Counted from the stretch's first letter, positions 4,627 through 11,574 are shown. The stretch is 16,517 bases of DNA from Patescibacteria group bacterium UBA2100 (GCA_002331185.1 DCYW01000038.1:31860-48376); one strand, 5' to 3'. Numbers and translations are program-made. The notes: generated by a model from the sequence alone, not told the origin.

Positions 4627-7600
4627 TTAGAGAGCACGCACGGCTTCGATGACAAAACTTAGTTCATCATTTCTTTTCGATACACGCCCTTTAAGCAGAA
4701 CACAGGTATCAACCTTGAGTAATTCACCGTGTTCGGTAAGAATGCGTGGAAATGCGACCGATTCTATAGAATCGGTCAGATCACTCAGTGTAATAAACGC
4801 CATTTTCTCTCCATTCTTTGTAAGAATAGTTTTGTTTTCTGAGATAATGCCTGCAATAACTGTTGAAGTACCCTCTTGATGTTTCTTCTTTGTTTCATCA
4901 ATACCTGATTTTCCTTCTAGTTTTTTTGCATGAGCATTCAGTGGATGTCCTGAAACGTATAGACCAAGGAGTTCCTTTTCCCACGCAAGACGTTGCTGCA
5001 TATCTACATCTTCTGCTTCAACAAGAGTGATGGCACTACTTGCCTCTGCAGCACCAAAAAGAGAATCTTGTCCTTCTGGTCGTTGATTCATTTCTCGTTG
5101 GTATTCAAGAAGCGCATCAACGTTTTTAAGGAGCACTCCTCGAGTTGCAAAACGATCAAGTGCACCACTTTGAATGAGAGATTCAAGACCGCGTCGGTTC
5201 ATGCTGCCATGACGCACTCGCTCAAGGAAGTTTTCTATACTTGTGTATTCACCACATGCCTTGCGCTCTTCAACAATAGTGTGCGCAACATTTGAACCAA
5301 AGTTTTTTATTGACGTAAGGCCAAATCGAATTTTGTTTTCGTTAGGTACAACAGAAAATTCTTCGTAACTCTCGTTTACGTCTGGTGGTAATATTTCGAT
5401 TCCCATTGCTTTACACTCAATAATTATTTCAGTGATTTTTTCAACGTCACCCGAGTCGGCGGTAAGTAACGCAGACATAAATTCAAGTGGGTAATTTGCC
5501 TTCATGTAGGCAGTTTTATATGCAAGGTTACCGTAACTTGCGGCGTGTGCTTTATTGAAACCGTACGCGGCGAATGTTTCGATCATTTCCCATAGCTTTG
5601 ATGCAATATCAGGCTCCATACCTCGTTCAATACAACCAGTTTGGAAACGGTCTTTTTGTTTAGCCATTTCTTCAGGAATCTTTTTCCCCATAGCCTTACG
5701 GAATTTATCAGCTTCCCCCCAAGAATAGCCAGCAAGATCAACGGCGATAAGCATGATGTCATCTTGATAGATAAGAATTCCGAATGTTGGTTTTAGATAC
5801 TTTTCGAGCCGCGGTTCAATGTACTTAACTTTTGAGGGGTCGTGTTTACGCGCAACATAATCGGGAATAAATTCCATAGGACCTGGTCGGTATAATGCAA
5901 CCATGGCGTTGATATCATCAATAATTGTAGGCTTTAGTTCCGTGAGGTAACGTGTCATTCCAGCACTTGCCATCTGAAACACCCCCATCGTTTGTCCTTT
6001 TGCGAGCATTTCGTATGTTTTTGAATCATCAAGCGGAATGTCATCTGCATCTATTTCTATTTTTTGTATTTTCTTTACTCGTTTAATTGAATCAGCGAGA
6101 ACAGCTAAGTTTTTGAGACCAAGGAAGTCGAACTTTAAAAGCCCTGCATCTTCTACTGCATGCATATCGTATTGAGTCACCGTTTTACCTCCTTTTGGAT
6201 CCAATTGAATAGGAACAAAGTCTAATAATGGAGTAGGAGATATAACCACACCCGCTGCGTGCACTCCCATGTGTCGAGCATTTCCTTCAAGTTTTTTTGC
6301 GAGATCGATTATTTCTCTTGTTTCTGAGTCTTCCGTATATGCTGTTTTTAACTCTGGTTCCATTTCAAGCGCTCGTTCGAGTGTCATAGGGAATCCTTGC
6401 GCTCCGAATGGAATGAGTTTCGCGATACGGTCACCAACACTGTATGAGTGTCCCAAACCTCGGGCAACGTCGCGTACCACAGCACGCGCTGCCATTGTTC
6501 CAAATGTGCCGATTTGAGCTACATGGTCAGTGCCATATTTTTCACGAGCGTAGTCGATAAGATCGTCACGTCGGTTATCGGCGATATCCATATCAACATC
6601 AGGTGCCGAAGGTCGTTCAGGATTTAGGAAACGTTCAAAAGGTAGATTGTAGTCAAGAGGATTGATGTTCGTAATATTTGTCAGGTATGACACCAATGAG
6701 CCAGCAGCGGATCCACGAGTATTGGTAAAGATTCCCATTCGCTTTGCGTTGAGAAGAAGGTCAGACACTACAAGGAAATAGGGAGAATATTTTTTCTTTT
6801 TTATAATATCGAGTTCATACTTAATACGTTCGCGAACTTCTGGAGTCTCTTGCATGTTTCGAGTCGCTATACCTACATACGCTGCTTTGCGGAGCATGTC
6901 GTCGTAGTTACTCCCTTTGTCTGTTGGATAATTAGGGAAGACCCAGTTTCCTAACTCAAGTTCCACATTACAGCTTTCCGCGATTTTTACAGTATTGGTG
7001 AGCGCTTCGGGATATTTTTTGAAATACGTCTTTGCTGTTTTTTGAGTAATGAATGAAAAGTCTTCAGGGCGATCGGCTTCGTCTCCCATGAGACTTGTGC
7101 CATTTTGAATTTTCCGCGCTAACTCTCGGGCGAGGTTGTCACTATGTTGCATGTAATAGACATCTTGTGCAGCAACGAGCGGTACGTCATTAGTTTCTGA
7201 CAACTCTACGATGCGTTCTTGAAGTTCTTGATGGTCTGGTATTTCTGGATGATGAGTTAGTTCTAAATACAGATTTTTACCAAATACTTTCTTGTACCAA
7301 TTAAGTCGCTCCATTGCTTTTTCGGTATCGTCGTCGCGTAATGCATGCGAAACAGAAGAAGCAAATGAAGGGAGTATAGCAATAAGACCTGCATTATTTT
7401 GTTCTATAAGTTCTTGGTCGATACGGGCGCGATAGTAGAATCCCTCAGTGTTCGAGAAGGTAACTAGTTTAATCAAATTGTCGTAGCCTTTCTTGTTTTT
7501 TGCAAGAAGTACAAGGCGTGAGGTGCGGTTATCGATACGATGTTCTTTGTCAAAGCGCGTACGGGGCGCAACGAAAAAATCGACACCAATAATTGGTTTG

Positions 7601-7782
7601 ATCCCTTCCTTCGCGCACGCTTTATAAAATTCGATTGCACCGTAGAGGTTTCCGTCGTCAGTTAATGCCAGTGCTGTCTGTCCATCTTTTTTTGCAGCAC
7701 CCACAAGTTCAGGAATTTTAGGCAACGCATTGAGAAGCGAAAGATGACTGTGTACGTGTAAATGAATGAAGTCAGCGCTCAT
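4627..7782 (-). CDS. dnaE: DNA polymerase III alpha subunit
   Basis: 1051 residues from the ATG at 7782. A TTG 18 bases upstream lies inside the -10 element and is rejected. It is the replicative polymerase catalytic subunit. The N-terminal PHP domain begins HLHVHSHLSLL (7-17). The C-family polymerase core has PDVDMDI with catalytic D397 and D399 and the third aspartate D552 in LKFDFLGLKNL, all close to the E. coli positions 401, 403 and 555. Next are the tidy GFNKAHAASYG motif, helix-hairpin-helix region, and a C-terminal OB fold (TVIAGIISENKTI to the end). It stops soon after the OB fold, about 100 residues shorter than E. coli DnaE, so the tau-binding tail is reduced. Several PHP metal ligands of proofreading types are replaced (TDDG for TDHG, GVD for GCE, DVYY for DVHY), so built-in PHP exonuclease activity is unlikely. 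Confidence 0.97.
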   Translation of the reverse strand: MSADFIHLHVHSHLSLLNALPKIPELVGAAKKDGQTALALTDDGNLYGAIEFYKACAKEGIKPIIGVDFFVAPRTRFDKEHRIDNRTSRLVLLAKNKKGYDNLIKLVTFSNTEGFYYRARIDQELIEQNNAGLIAILPSFASSVSHALRDDDTEKAMERLNWYKKVFGKNLYLELTHHPEIPDHQELQERIVELSETNDVPLVAAQDVYYMQHSDNLARELARKIQNGTSLMGDEADRPEDFSFITQKTAKTYFKKYPEALTNTVKIAESCNVELELGNWVFPNYPTDKGSNYDDMLRKAAYVGIATRNMQETPEVRERIKYELDIIKKKKYSPYFLVVSDLLLNAKRMGIFTNTRGSAAGSLVSYLTNITNINPLDYNLPFERFLNPERPSAPDVDMDIADNRRDDLIDYAREKYGTDHVAQIGTFGTMAARAVVRDVARGLGHSYSVGDRIAKLIPFGAQGFPMTLERALEMEPELKTAYTEDSETREIIDLAKKLEGNARHMGVHAAGVVISPTPLLDFVPIQLDPKGGKTVTQYDMHAVEDAGLLKFDFLGLKNLAVLADSIKRVKKIQKIEIDADDIPLDDSKTYEMLAKGQTMGVFQMASAGMTRYLTELKPTIIDDINAMVALYRPGPMEFIPDYVARKHDPSKVKYIEPRLEKYLKPTFGILIYQDDIMLIAVDLAGYSWGEADKFRKAMGKKIPEEMAKQKDRFQTGCIERGMEPDIASKLWEMIETFAAYGFNKAHAASYGNLAYKTAYMKANYPLEFMSALLTADSGDVEKITEIIIECKAMGIEILPPDVNESYEEFSVVPNENKIRFGLTSIKNFGSNVAHTIVEERKACGEYTSIENFLERVRHGSMNRRGLESLIQSGALDRFATRGVLLKNVDALLEYQREMNQRPEGQDSLFGAAEASSAITLVEAEDVDMQQRLAWEKELLGLYVSGHPLNAHAKKLEGKSGIDETKKKHQEGTSTVIAGIISENKTILTKNGEKMAFITLSDLTDSIESVAFPRILTEHGELLKVDTCVLLKGRVSKRNDELSFVIEAVRAL

Positions 7783-7790
7783 GTCTGGAT

Positions 7791-7799
7791 AGTATAGCA
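7791..7799 (-). promoter_or_regulatory. Extended -10 promoter of dnaE, near-leaderless
   Basis: On the minus strand TGCTATACT: -10 TATACT at 7796-7791 with TG at 7799-7798. No good -35 is seen. Only 8 bases separate the -10 from the ATG at 7782, so the transcript should have almost no leader. Confidence 0.65.
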
Positions 7800-7838
7800 A
7801 AGACAGAATTCTATAGGTACTTCTTTTTTCTTGCGATA

Positions 7839-7847
7839 TGGTATGAA
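7839..7847 (+). promoter_or_regulatory. Extended -10 promoter of the 44-residue protein gene
   Basis: TGGTATGAA at 7839-7847, divergent from the dnaE promoter 40 bases away. No matching -35. The predicted start near 7855 keeps the Shine-Dalgarno site at 7869 in the message. Confidence 0.45.
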
Positions 7848-7881
7848 TTTTGTTCTACTGAATGTTGGAAGGAGAATCACA

Positions 7882-8016
7882 ATGATTTCAAGTTGGAAAT
7901 GGTTTTTGAGGTTTCTCACTGGTGGTAAGAATCTCAAGAAAAGACTTCGTGAGATTCAAGACAGTCCAGAGAAAAAATCTCCCGAAGTGCCACCGTTTGA
8001 TGGCAGGAAAGTCTGA
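7882..8016 (+). CDS. Small basic protein, function unknown
   Basis: 44 residues from the ATG at 7882. This start is chosen because AAGGAG at 7869-7874 lies 7 bases before it. In-frame upstream starts (TTG 7831, ATG 7843) lack a binding site and overlap the promoter. The N-terminus has an aromatic amphipathic stretch (ISSWKWFLRFL), followed by a strongly basic segment (GGKNLKKRLREI) and a polar Pro/Lys tail. It is not a clear signal peptide, and the protein may bind membrane or nucleic acid. It is a single-gene unit: own promoter, strong ribosome binding site, TGA stop and a terminator 20 bases later. No family is recognised. Confidence 0.55.
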   Translation: MISSWKWFLRFLTGGKNLKKRLREIQDSPEKKSPEVPPFDGRKV

Positions 8017-8036
8017 TTAACTTTCCAAACAATTGG

Positions 8037-8068
8037 GCAGGCTAGGAACATATTCCCGGCCTGCTTTT
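8037..8068 (+). terminator. Terminator after the 44-residue protein gene
   Basis: GCAGGC (8037-8042) pairs with GCCTGC (8059-8064), continued after a T-G pair and an A-C mismatch by GGAA with TTCC, then TTTTG. This supports the TGA at 8014-8016 as a real stop. Confidence 0.8.
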
Positions 8069-8080
8069 GATATGTTAGAA

Positions 8081-8093
8081 CTATCACTGATAG
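8081..8093 (+). promoter_or_regulatory. Inverted repeat overlapping the rnhB promoter, tetO-like core
   Basis: CTATC-ACT-GATAG is a perfect 5-bp inverted repeat covering the first bases of the -10. From memory, the 13-base core is identical to the core of the Tn10 tet operator, but the flanks differ. It could be an operator for a TetR-type regulator or a coincidence. No regulator gene is in the window. Confidence 0.3.
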
Positions 8094-8096
8094 AAT
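8088..8096 (+). promoter_or_regulatory. Extended -10 promoter of rnhB, near-leaderless
   Basis: TGATAGAAT (TG at 8088-8089, -10 TAGAAT at 8091-8096), 8 bases before the ATG. A second candidate, TGTTAGAAC at 8073-8081, lies just upstream. No clear -35. Confidence 0.55.
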
Positions 8097-8104
8097 AGGT
8101 TTCC

Positions 8105-8719
8105 ATGAGCACTAAATATATTATTGGAATTGATGAAGCAGGTCGTGGACCTGTTGCAGGTCCAGTTTCTGTTGGTGCTGTGTGTGCAGATGTTTCAGCA
8201 GTTATCGAACACGAACTATTTGCAAAAGGAATAAGAGACTCTAAAAAGCTGACAGCAAAGCAGAGAGATATATTATTTAATTGGATTCATGAAAATAGCA
8301 ATCTGCGACACGGGGTGGGTCTAATTGGCCCTGATATTATAGATACAAAAGGGATTGTTTTTGCAACTCGCCTAGCAATGGAAAATGCTATTGAGCAAGT
8401 ACTCCCAGGAGGGTGCAGTATGGATGATGTCACCATTTTGCTTGATGGCGGATTGTACGCTCCTGAAATTTATAAAAACCAAGAGACTATTATAAAAGGC
8501 GATGAAAAAGAAGTGTTAATTGCGCTCGCCTCGGTAATGGCAAAAGTCTCACGAGATAGAGAGATGGAGAGATTAGGACTCGAATATCCAGAATATGGGT
8601 TTGAAGGGCATAAAGGCTATGGCACTAAAGCTCATTACGCAGCATTGCGTGAAAACGGTATGTGTCAAGCGCACCGTAGAAGCTTTTTGACTCGGTTTTT
8701 TATAAACACACACTTCTAG
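8105..8719 (+). CDS. rnhB: Ribonuclease HII
   Basis: 204 residues, the usual length. It removes RNA from RNA-DNA hybrids and single ribonucleotides from DNA, in the cytoplasm with Mg or Mn. The signature GIDEAGRGPVAGP gives catalytic D10 and E11 and the GRG that recognises the RNA-DNA junction. RDSKKL (44-49) is the conserved second block. D114 (LLDGG) and D133 (KGD) complete the acidic site, and KVSRDREM (147-154) and GYGTKAHYAAL follow as in the family. The late HRRSF motif is present. The start is the ATG at 8105, directly after an extended -10 with no room for a Shine-Dalgarno site. There is no terminator after the stop, and a new promoter begins within 11 bases. Confidence 0.97.
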   Translation: MSTKYIIGIDEAGRGPVAGPVSVGAVCADVSAVIEHELFAKGIRDSKKLTAKQRDILFNWIHENSNLRHGVGLIGPDIIDTKGIVFATRLAMENAIEQVLPGGCSMDDVTILLDGGLYAPEIYKNQETIIKGDEKEVLIALASVMAKVSRDREMERLGLEYPEYGFEGHKGYGTKAHYAALRENGMCQAHRRSFLTRFFINTHF

Positions 8720-8729
8720 CAGTTTCTTA

Positions 8730-8757
8730 TTGCCTTTTTTGTAGTTTTACGTATAAT
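8730..8757 (+). promoter_or_regulatory. Promoter of the rpmF transcript
   Basis: -35 TTGCCT (8730-8735), 16 bases, consensus -10 TATAAT (8752-8757). The predicted start is near 8764, giving a leader of about 170 bases before the rpmF ATG, very long for this window. Confidence 0.65.
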
Positions 8758-8763
8758 CACTCC

Positions 8764-8935
8764 ACTTTGCGTTACGAAATAGTTTCGTTGCGAGAAGATT
8801 GAATTTATATGAGTTCGCTTGAGGATGAGTTTCGCGTAGCATTGCTACGAAAAACGAATATGAAAGATGAAATCGTATAAATTCATGATTCGCAGCAGAA
8901 AATATTTCTGAATGAAAAGTGATAACACATAAAAT
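8764..8935 (+). ncRNA. Long structured 5' leader of rpmF (possible regulatory RNA)
   Basis: No gene is found in these bases, but they are full of pairing. Hairpin A: ACGAAA/TTTCGT at 8774-8788 with loop TAG. Long domain B: TGCGA (8789-8793) with TCGCA (8890-8894), an asymmetric internal loop (GAAGAT/TGAT), then TGAATTTATATGA (8800-8812) with TCGTATAAATTCA (8873-8885), 13 pairs with one G-U. Inside it lie TTCG/CGAA (8814-8817, 8855-8858) and CGTAGC/GCTACG (8835-8840, 8844-8849). Hairpin C: CAGAAA/TTTCTG just after 8894. The internal loop can place tandem G-A pairs, as in a kink-turn. It may be an autoregulatory ribosomal protein leader. I find no match to SRP RNA, 6S RNA or tRNA. Confidence 0.5.
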
Positions 8936-9289
8936 ATGTCAGCACGAATGCGGGTAACCCGCGCACATACCGGTAATCGCCGTTCACACCACGCACTCAA
9001 AGAGCCACGTCTTTCAACGTGTGCTAAATGTAGTGCAAAGCACCTTCGTCACCGAATGTGTCCAGAATGTGGAAGCTACCGAGGACGGGAGGTTATTGAC
9101 ATTGTTGCAAAGAAAGAATCTCGAATGAAGCGACGAGAAGAAAACCTCAAAGCTATGGGTGCAGAAATTGAGAAGCATGAAGAAGAAGTTCATGAAAAAA
9201 TGAAGGATGAAAATCTGAAGACTGAAGGAAAGAAGGTAACTGAAACGGTCAAAACAGCTCCAAAGACAGAAGCCACAAAGGAAAAATAA
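8936..9289 (+). CDS. rpmF: 50S ribosomal protein L32 with long charged C-terminal extension
   Basis: 117 residues, about twice the usual 57-60. The first 60 or so are L32: a basic RNA-binding start with TRAHTGNRRSHHALK and a zinc ribbon with two CxxC pairs at C29/C32 and C42/C45, then GSYRGREV. The remaining residues (about 57-117) are almost only Lys, Glu, Arg, Met and Thr, with coiled-coil-like character in the first half (RREENLKAMGAEIEKHEEE) and a disordered Thr/Lys tail. Start: the ATG at 8936; the Met at residue 5 is an alternative, but MSARMRVTR fits the family form I remember from Parcubacteria. There is no Shine-Dalgarno site. A strong terminator follows 6 bases after the stop, so it is a single-gene transcript with its own long leader. 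Confidence 0.95.
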   Translation: MSARMRVTRAHTGNRRSHHALKEPRLSTCAKCSAKHLRHRMCPECGSYRGREVIDIVAKKESRMKRREENLKAMGAEIEKHEEEVHEKMKDENLKTEGKKVTETVKTAPKTEATKEK

Positions 9290-9294
9290 AAAAG

Positions 9295-9320
9295 AAATAC
9301 ACACCCTCGGTGTGTATTTT
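9295..9320 (+). terminator. Terminator after rpmF
   Basis: An 11-bp perfect stem AAATACACACC (9295-9305) with GGTGTGTATTT (9309-9319), loop CTC, then a T-run running into ACTAGG. Confidence 0.9.
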
Positions 9321-9333
9321 ACTAGGGGGGTTA

Positions 9334-9342
9334 TGCTAGAAT
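9334..9342 (+). promoter_or_regulatory. Extended -10 promoter of nusB-NUDIX
   Basis: TGCTAGAAT (TG 9334-9335, TAGAAT 9337-9342) with no clear -35. The start near 9349 leaves about 11 bases of leader without a Shine-Dalgarno site. Confidence 0.6.
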
Positions 9343-9359
9343 TTAATTAATCTGTTCTT

Positions 9360-10256
9360 ATGTCAAATCGACACACCGCACGTTCTGTTGTTCTTCAAAC
9401 TCTCTTCGAATTAGATTCGGAGGGAATGGATAAGTCTCGTGCTGATGACATACTCGTACATAACGCAAACGAATTTGCCCCAAACTCAAACCTGTTTCCA
9501 TTTATGAAACAGCTGCTTGAAACAGTTCTCGCAAAGCAGTCAGAAATTGACGCGATTATTGTCAAAGCTGCCCCTGAATGGCCACTCGAGAAAATTGCCG
9601 TAACCGACAGAAATATCCTCCGTTTAGGTTTGTCTGAACTTTTATACTCAGATCGTGGGCAGGTACCACCGAAGGTAGCAATAAATGAAGCTATTGAACT
9701 TGGTAAAGAGTTTGGTGGTGAATCAAGTGGACGTTTTATAAACGGTGTCCTCGGTGCAGTGTATAAAGAGATGGGGGAACCCGAAAAAGAGCAAACCGGA
9801 AAGACCAAGAAAGCAGTAGACGAAGCTAATTTACGAGTAGAGGAAATAGTTGGTGCAGTTGTCTATGCTGAAGATGAGGGACAACTCTATGTTGCACTCG
9901 TACATGATGTTTTTGGACACTGGACGCTTTGTAAAGGTAAATTAAAGGAAGAAGAAGCCGCACAAGACGGCGCGTTAAGAAAAGTAAAAGAAGAAGTTGG
10001 TCTTACTGGAGAAATCATAAGTGAGCTAGGTGAAAATACGTACGTTGCTTCAGATCCAAATGAAGGAAAGAAGAAGCGACACGGACGATACTATCTTGTG
10101 CAAGTACCATTTGATGATCTTACGTTGAAAAGTGAGGGAGGGCTCGATGATGCACAGTGGTTTAAACTTGCAAACATTGTTGACCTTAATTTTTATGACG
10201 ACATTTTGCCTGTGGTAACGCGAGCGGTAAATGTGCTCGTGCAACACAGAAGCTAA
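9360..10256 (+). CDS. nusB: NusB antitermination factor fused to a NUDIX hydrolase domain
   Basis: 298 residues, about twice a normal NusB. Residues 1 to about 138 are NusB: RHTARSVVLQTLFELD, then PLEKIAVTDRNILRLGLSELLY, PKVAINEAIELGKEFGGESSGRFINGVLG, all characteristic. NusB with NusE (S10) binds boxA RNA for rRNA antitermination. A Lys/Glu/Thr-rich linker (about 140-155) leads to a NUDIX fold running to the C-terminus. The Nudix box begins at G193: G-x5-E199-x7-R207-K208-V-x-E211-E212-x-G214-L215. The metal-binding EE pair is present, but the usual Glu after the Arg is Lys208, so hydrolase activity may be reduced or altered. The substrate cannot be read from sequence. The frame is continuous with no internal start signal near the junction. 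It is probably co-transcribed with rnc 29 bases downstream. Confidence 0.92.
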   Translation: MSNRHTARSVVLQTLFELDSEGMDKSRADDILVHNANEFAPNSNLFPFMKQLLETVLAKQSEIDAIIVKAAPEWPLEKIAVTDRNILRLGLSELLYSDRGQVPPKVAINEAIELGKEFGGESSGRFINGVLGAVYKEMGEPEKEQTGKTKKAVDEANLRVEEIVGAVVYAEDEGQLYVALVHDVFGHWTLCKGKLKEEEAAQDGALRKVKEEVGLTGEIISELGENTYVASDPNEGKKKRHGRYYLVQVPFDDLTLKSEGGLDDAQWFKLANIVDLNFYDDILPVVTRAVNVLVQHRS

Positions 10257-10261
10257 AAGTA

Positions 10262-10270
10262 TGCTATTTT
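10262..10270 (+). promoter_or_regulatory. Possible extended -10 before rnc
   Basis: TGCTATTTT at 10262-10270, between the nusB stop (10256) and the rnc ATG (10286). A TG-type -10 with weak TATTTT. It may be a secondary promoter inside a nusB-rnc operon. Confidence 0.35.
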
Positions 10271-10285
10271 GGGGAAAACTAAACC

Positions 10286-10975
10286 ATGAAAGATTTCTCA
10301 GAATTTGAAAAAAGAGTAGGATTTACCTTCAAAAATAAAGAGCTCATAAAAACGGCATTTACACACCGTTCTTTTGTGAATGAAAACAGAGATGTGGCAA
10401 AAGAGCACAACGAGCGTCTTGAATTTCTAGGTGATGCAGTACTTGAGTTGGTCATCACCGATTTTTTATATAACAAATACCCAGATCGACCAGAGGGTGA
10501 ACTTACTGCATTCCGTGCAGCATTGGTAAATACTCAAAGTATTTCTGCCGCTGCAACAGAGCTTGGCATGAACGATTTTCTCCTACTCTCAAGAGGTGAA
10601 GCAAAAGATACAGGACGCGCGCGCCAGTACATTCTTGCGAACACGTTTGAAGCGTTCATTGGTGCACTGTATTTGGATCAGCAATATGAGGCAGCGCGCG
10701 ATTTTATTGAAAAAACGCTTTTTGGAAAGATCGAAAAAATTGTTGCAGAACGTTTGTGGCAAGATGCAAAGAGTTTCTTCCAAGAGAAAGTGCAAGAAGA
10801 ATATTCAGAGACACCTTCTTATGAATTAGCTGGAGAGGCAGGACCTGATCACGATAAGAAGTTTATTGTTGCAGCATTAATTTCTGGTAAAGCAATAGCA
10901 CAAGGAGAAGGGCGCTCAAAACAAGAAGCAGAACAGGCAGCAGCACGTAAAGCAATTGAGGTTAAGGGATGGTAA
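10286..10975 (+). CDS. rnc: Ribonuclease III
   Basis: 229 residues, normal length. A double-strand RNA endonuclease for rRNA and mRNA processing. The N-terminal nuclease domain has the signature HNERLEFLGDAVLEL with E43, E46 and D50, FTHRSF before it, and NTFEAFIGALYLD with E122 as the catalytic glutamate. The position of the E. coli Asp114 ligand is Asn119 here, a substitution I believe occurs in other bacterial RNase III proteins too. The C-terminal double-stranded RNA-binding domain runs from about 155 to the end (SYELAGEAGPDHDKKF, then GEGRSKQEAEQAAARKAI). The start ATG at 10286 has only a weak GGGGA upstream. It lies after nusB, a pairing that makes sense for rRNA synthesis and processing. 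Confidence 0.97.
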   Translation: MKDFSEFEKRVGFTFKNKELIKTAFTHRSFVNENRDVAKEHNERLEFLGDAVLELVITDFLYNKYPDRPEGELTAFRAALVNTQSISAAATELGMNDFLLLSRGEAKDTGRARQYILANTFEAFIGALYLDQQYEAARDFIEKTLFGKIEKIVAERLWQDAKSFFQEKVQEEYSETPSYELAGEAGPDHDKKFIVAALISGKAIAQGEGRSKQEAEQAAARKAIEVKGW

Positions 10976-10980
10976 AAGAC

Positions 10981-11015
10981 AACTCGCGTGCAGTGCATGA
11001 GAGTTTTGTTTGTAT
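10981..11015. terminator. Weak stem-loop between rnc and the convergent gene
   Basis: AACTC (10981-10985) with GAGTT (11001-11005), an inner TGC/GCA, followed by TTGTTTGTATTT on the + strand. It is a possible terminator for rnc. On the minus strand GTCTT is a poor tail. Confidence 0.35.
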
Positions 11016-11489
11016 TTAGCAAAAAATATTGCTCGGGTACCATTGTCGTGGTATCACGAAACGATCAATATGTTGCTGACACAGAATGCCGTATTCCCAA
11101 CGAGAGCCTCAAGAAGTTTTCCATGTTGGAATAAAGTAGCCAATTTTGATGTATCCAGAGCAAAAAATGTCTCTGAAGAAATCTTTCAGAATCACCGTTT
11201 TGTAGGACGTATCCTGAGGATCGTACTTGGTGATACGAATTATCGCGTCTTGAAAAACTGTTTGATCGAACACAGCAACCCCTCTTTTTTCGAGTAGTGA
11301 AATTGTGTATTGAAACAAGTCGAGGTTTTTCGTCAAGTTGTTGAATCCACCTGTGAAAATTGGTCCGCAAACTTGTGCAAGTGGAAGGTTACCATACGCA
11401 CTTTGTTGTCGAAGCATGCATAGCGCTATCTCCGCCAAATCTCTCATCGAACCGCTTTCTTCTATGAGAGTTGCATATTCGTTGCTCAT
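11016..11489 (-). pseudogene. DUF4406 / deoxyribosyltransferase-like gene interrupted by an in-frame TGA
   Basis: From the ATG at 11489 the frame gives 126 residues, then TGA at 11111-11109, then 30 more codons (GSRWEYGILCQQHI, later PRQWYPSNIFC) to TAA at 11018-11016. The whole frame would be 157 residues. The part before the TGA has VCGPIFTGG (40-48), then a helix and FDQTVFQDAIIRI. This resembles, from memory, small nucleoside 2-deoxyribosyltransferase-like (DUF4406-type) proteins, whose C-terminal end often reads S-x-G-x-R-x-E. Here it is S-TGA-GSRWE, so the TGA falls inside a conserved motif and the gene appears to have lost its last 30 residues by one base change (CGA to TGA would be simplest). 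A 126-residue truncated product could still be made. The family assignment is tentative. A hairpin and an AAGGGA site lie before the ATG. Confidence 0.6.
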
Positions 11490-11495
11490 CTTCTT

Positions 11496-11512
11496 TCCCT
11501 TCTTTGAAGGGA
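11496..11512 (-). promoter_or_regulatory. Hairpin overlapping the ribosome binding site of the interrupted gene
   Basis: A perfect 7-bp inverted repeat TCCCTTC (11496-11502) with GAAGGGA (11506-11512). On the minus-strand message the GAAGGGA part is the Shine-Dalgarno-like site 7 or so bases before the ATG at 11489, so folding would hide it. Confidence 0.4.
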
Positions 11513-11568
11513 ACGTACACTTCTCTGGTACGAATATACACGTAATGTGTAGTTTTTACCATATACGA

Positions 11569-11574
11569 TATAAT
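11569..11574 (+). promoter_or_regulatory. -10 element of the SMC-like gene, apparently leaderless
   Basis: Consensus TATAAT at 11569-11574, only 6 bases before the ATG at 11581, so transcription would begin at or next to the start codon. No good -35 is seen. Confidence 0.6.

Noticed and set aside
7783..7800. TTG start of dnaE
   Set aside because: It overlaps the extended -10 element. The ATG at 7782 gives the expected PHP-domain start.
8764..8935. SRP RNA, 6S RNA or a tRNA in the gap before rpmF
   Set aside because: The conserved SRP apical loop is missing, there is no tRNA cloverleaf or TTC loop in the right place, and no single long hairpin with a central bubble. A leader RNA of rpmF fits better.
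11065..11370. 101-residue minus-strand frame overlapping the interrupted gene
   Set aside because: Its composition is not protein-like, and it is the shadow of the DUF4406-like frame, which has recognisable motifs.
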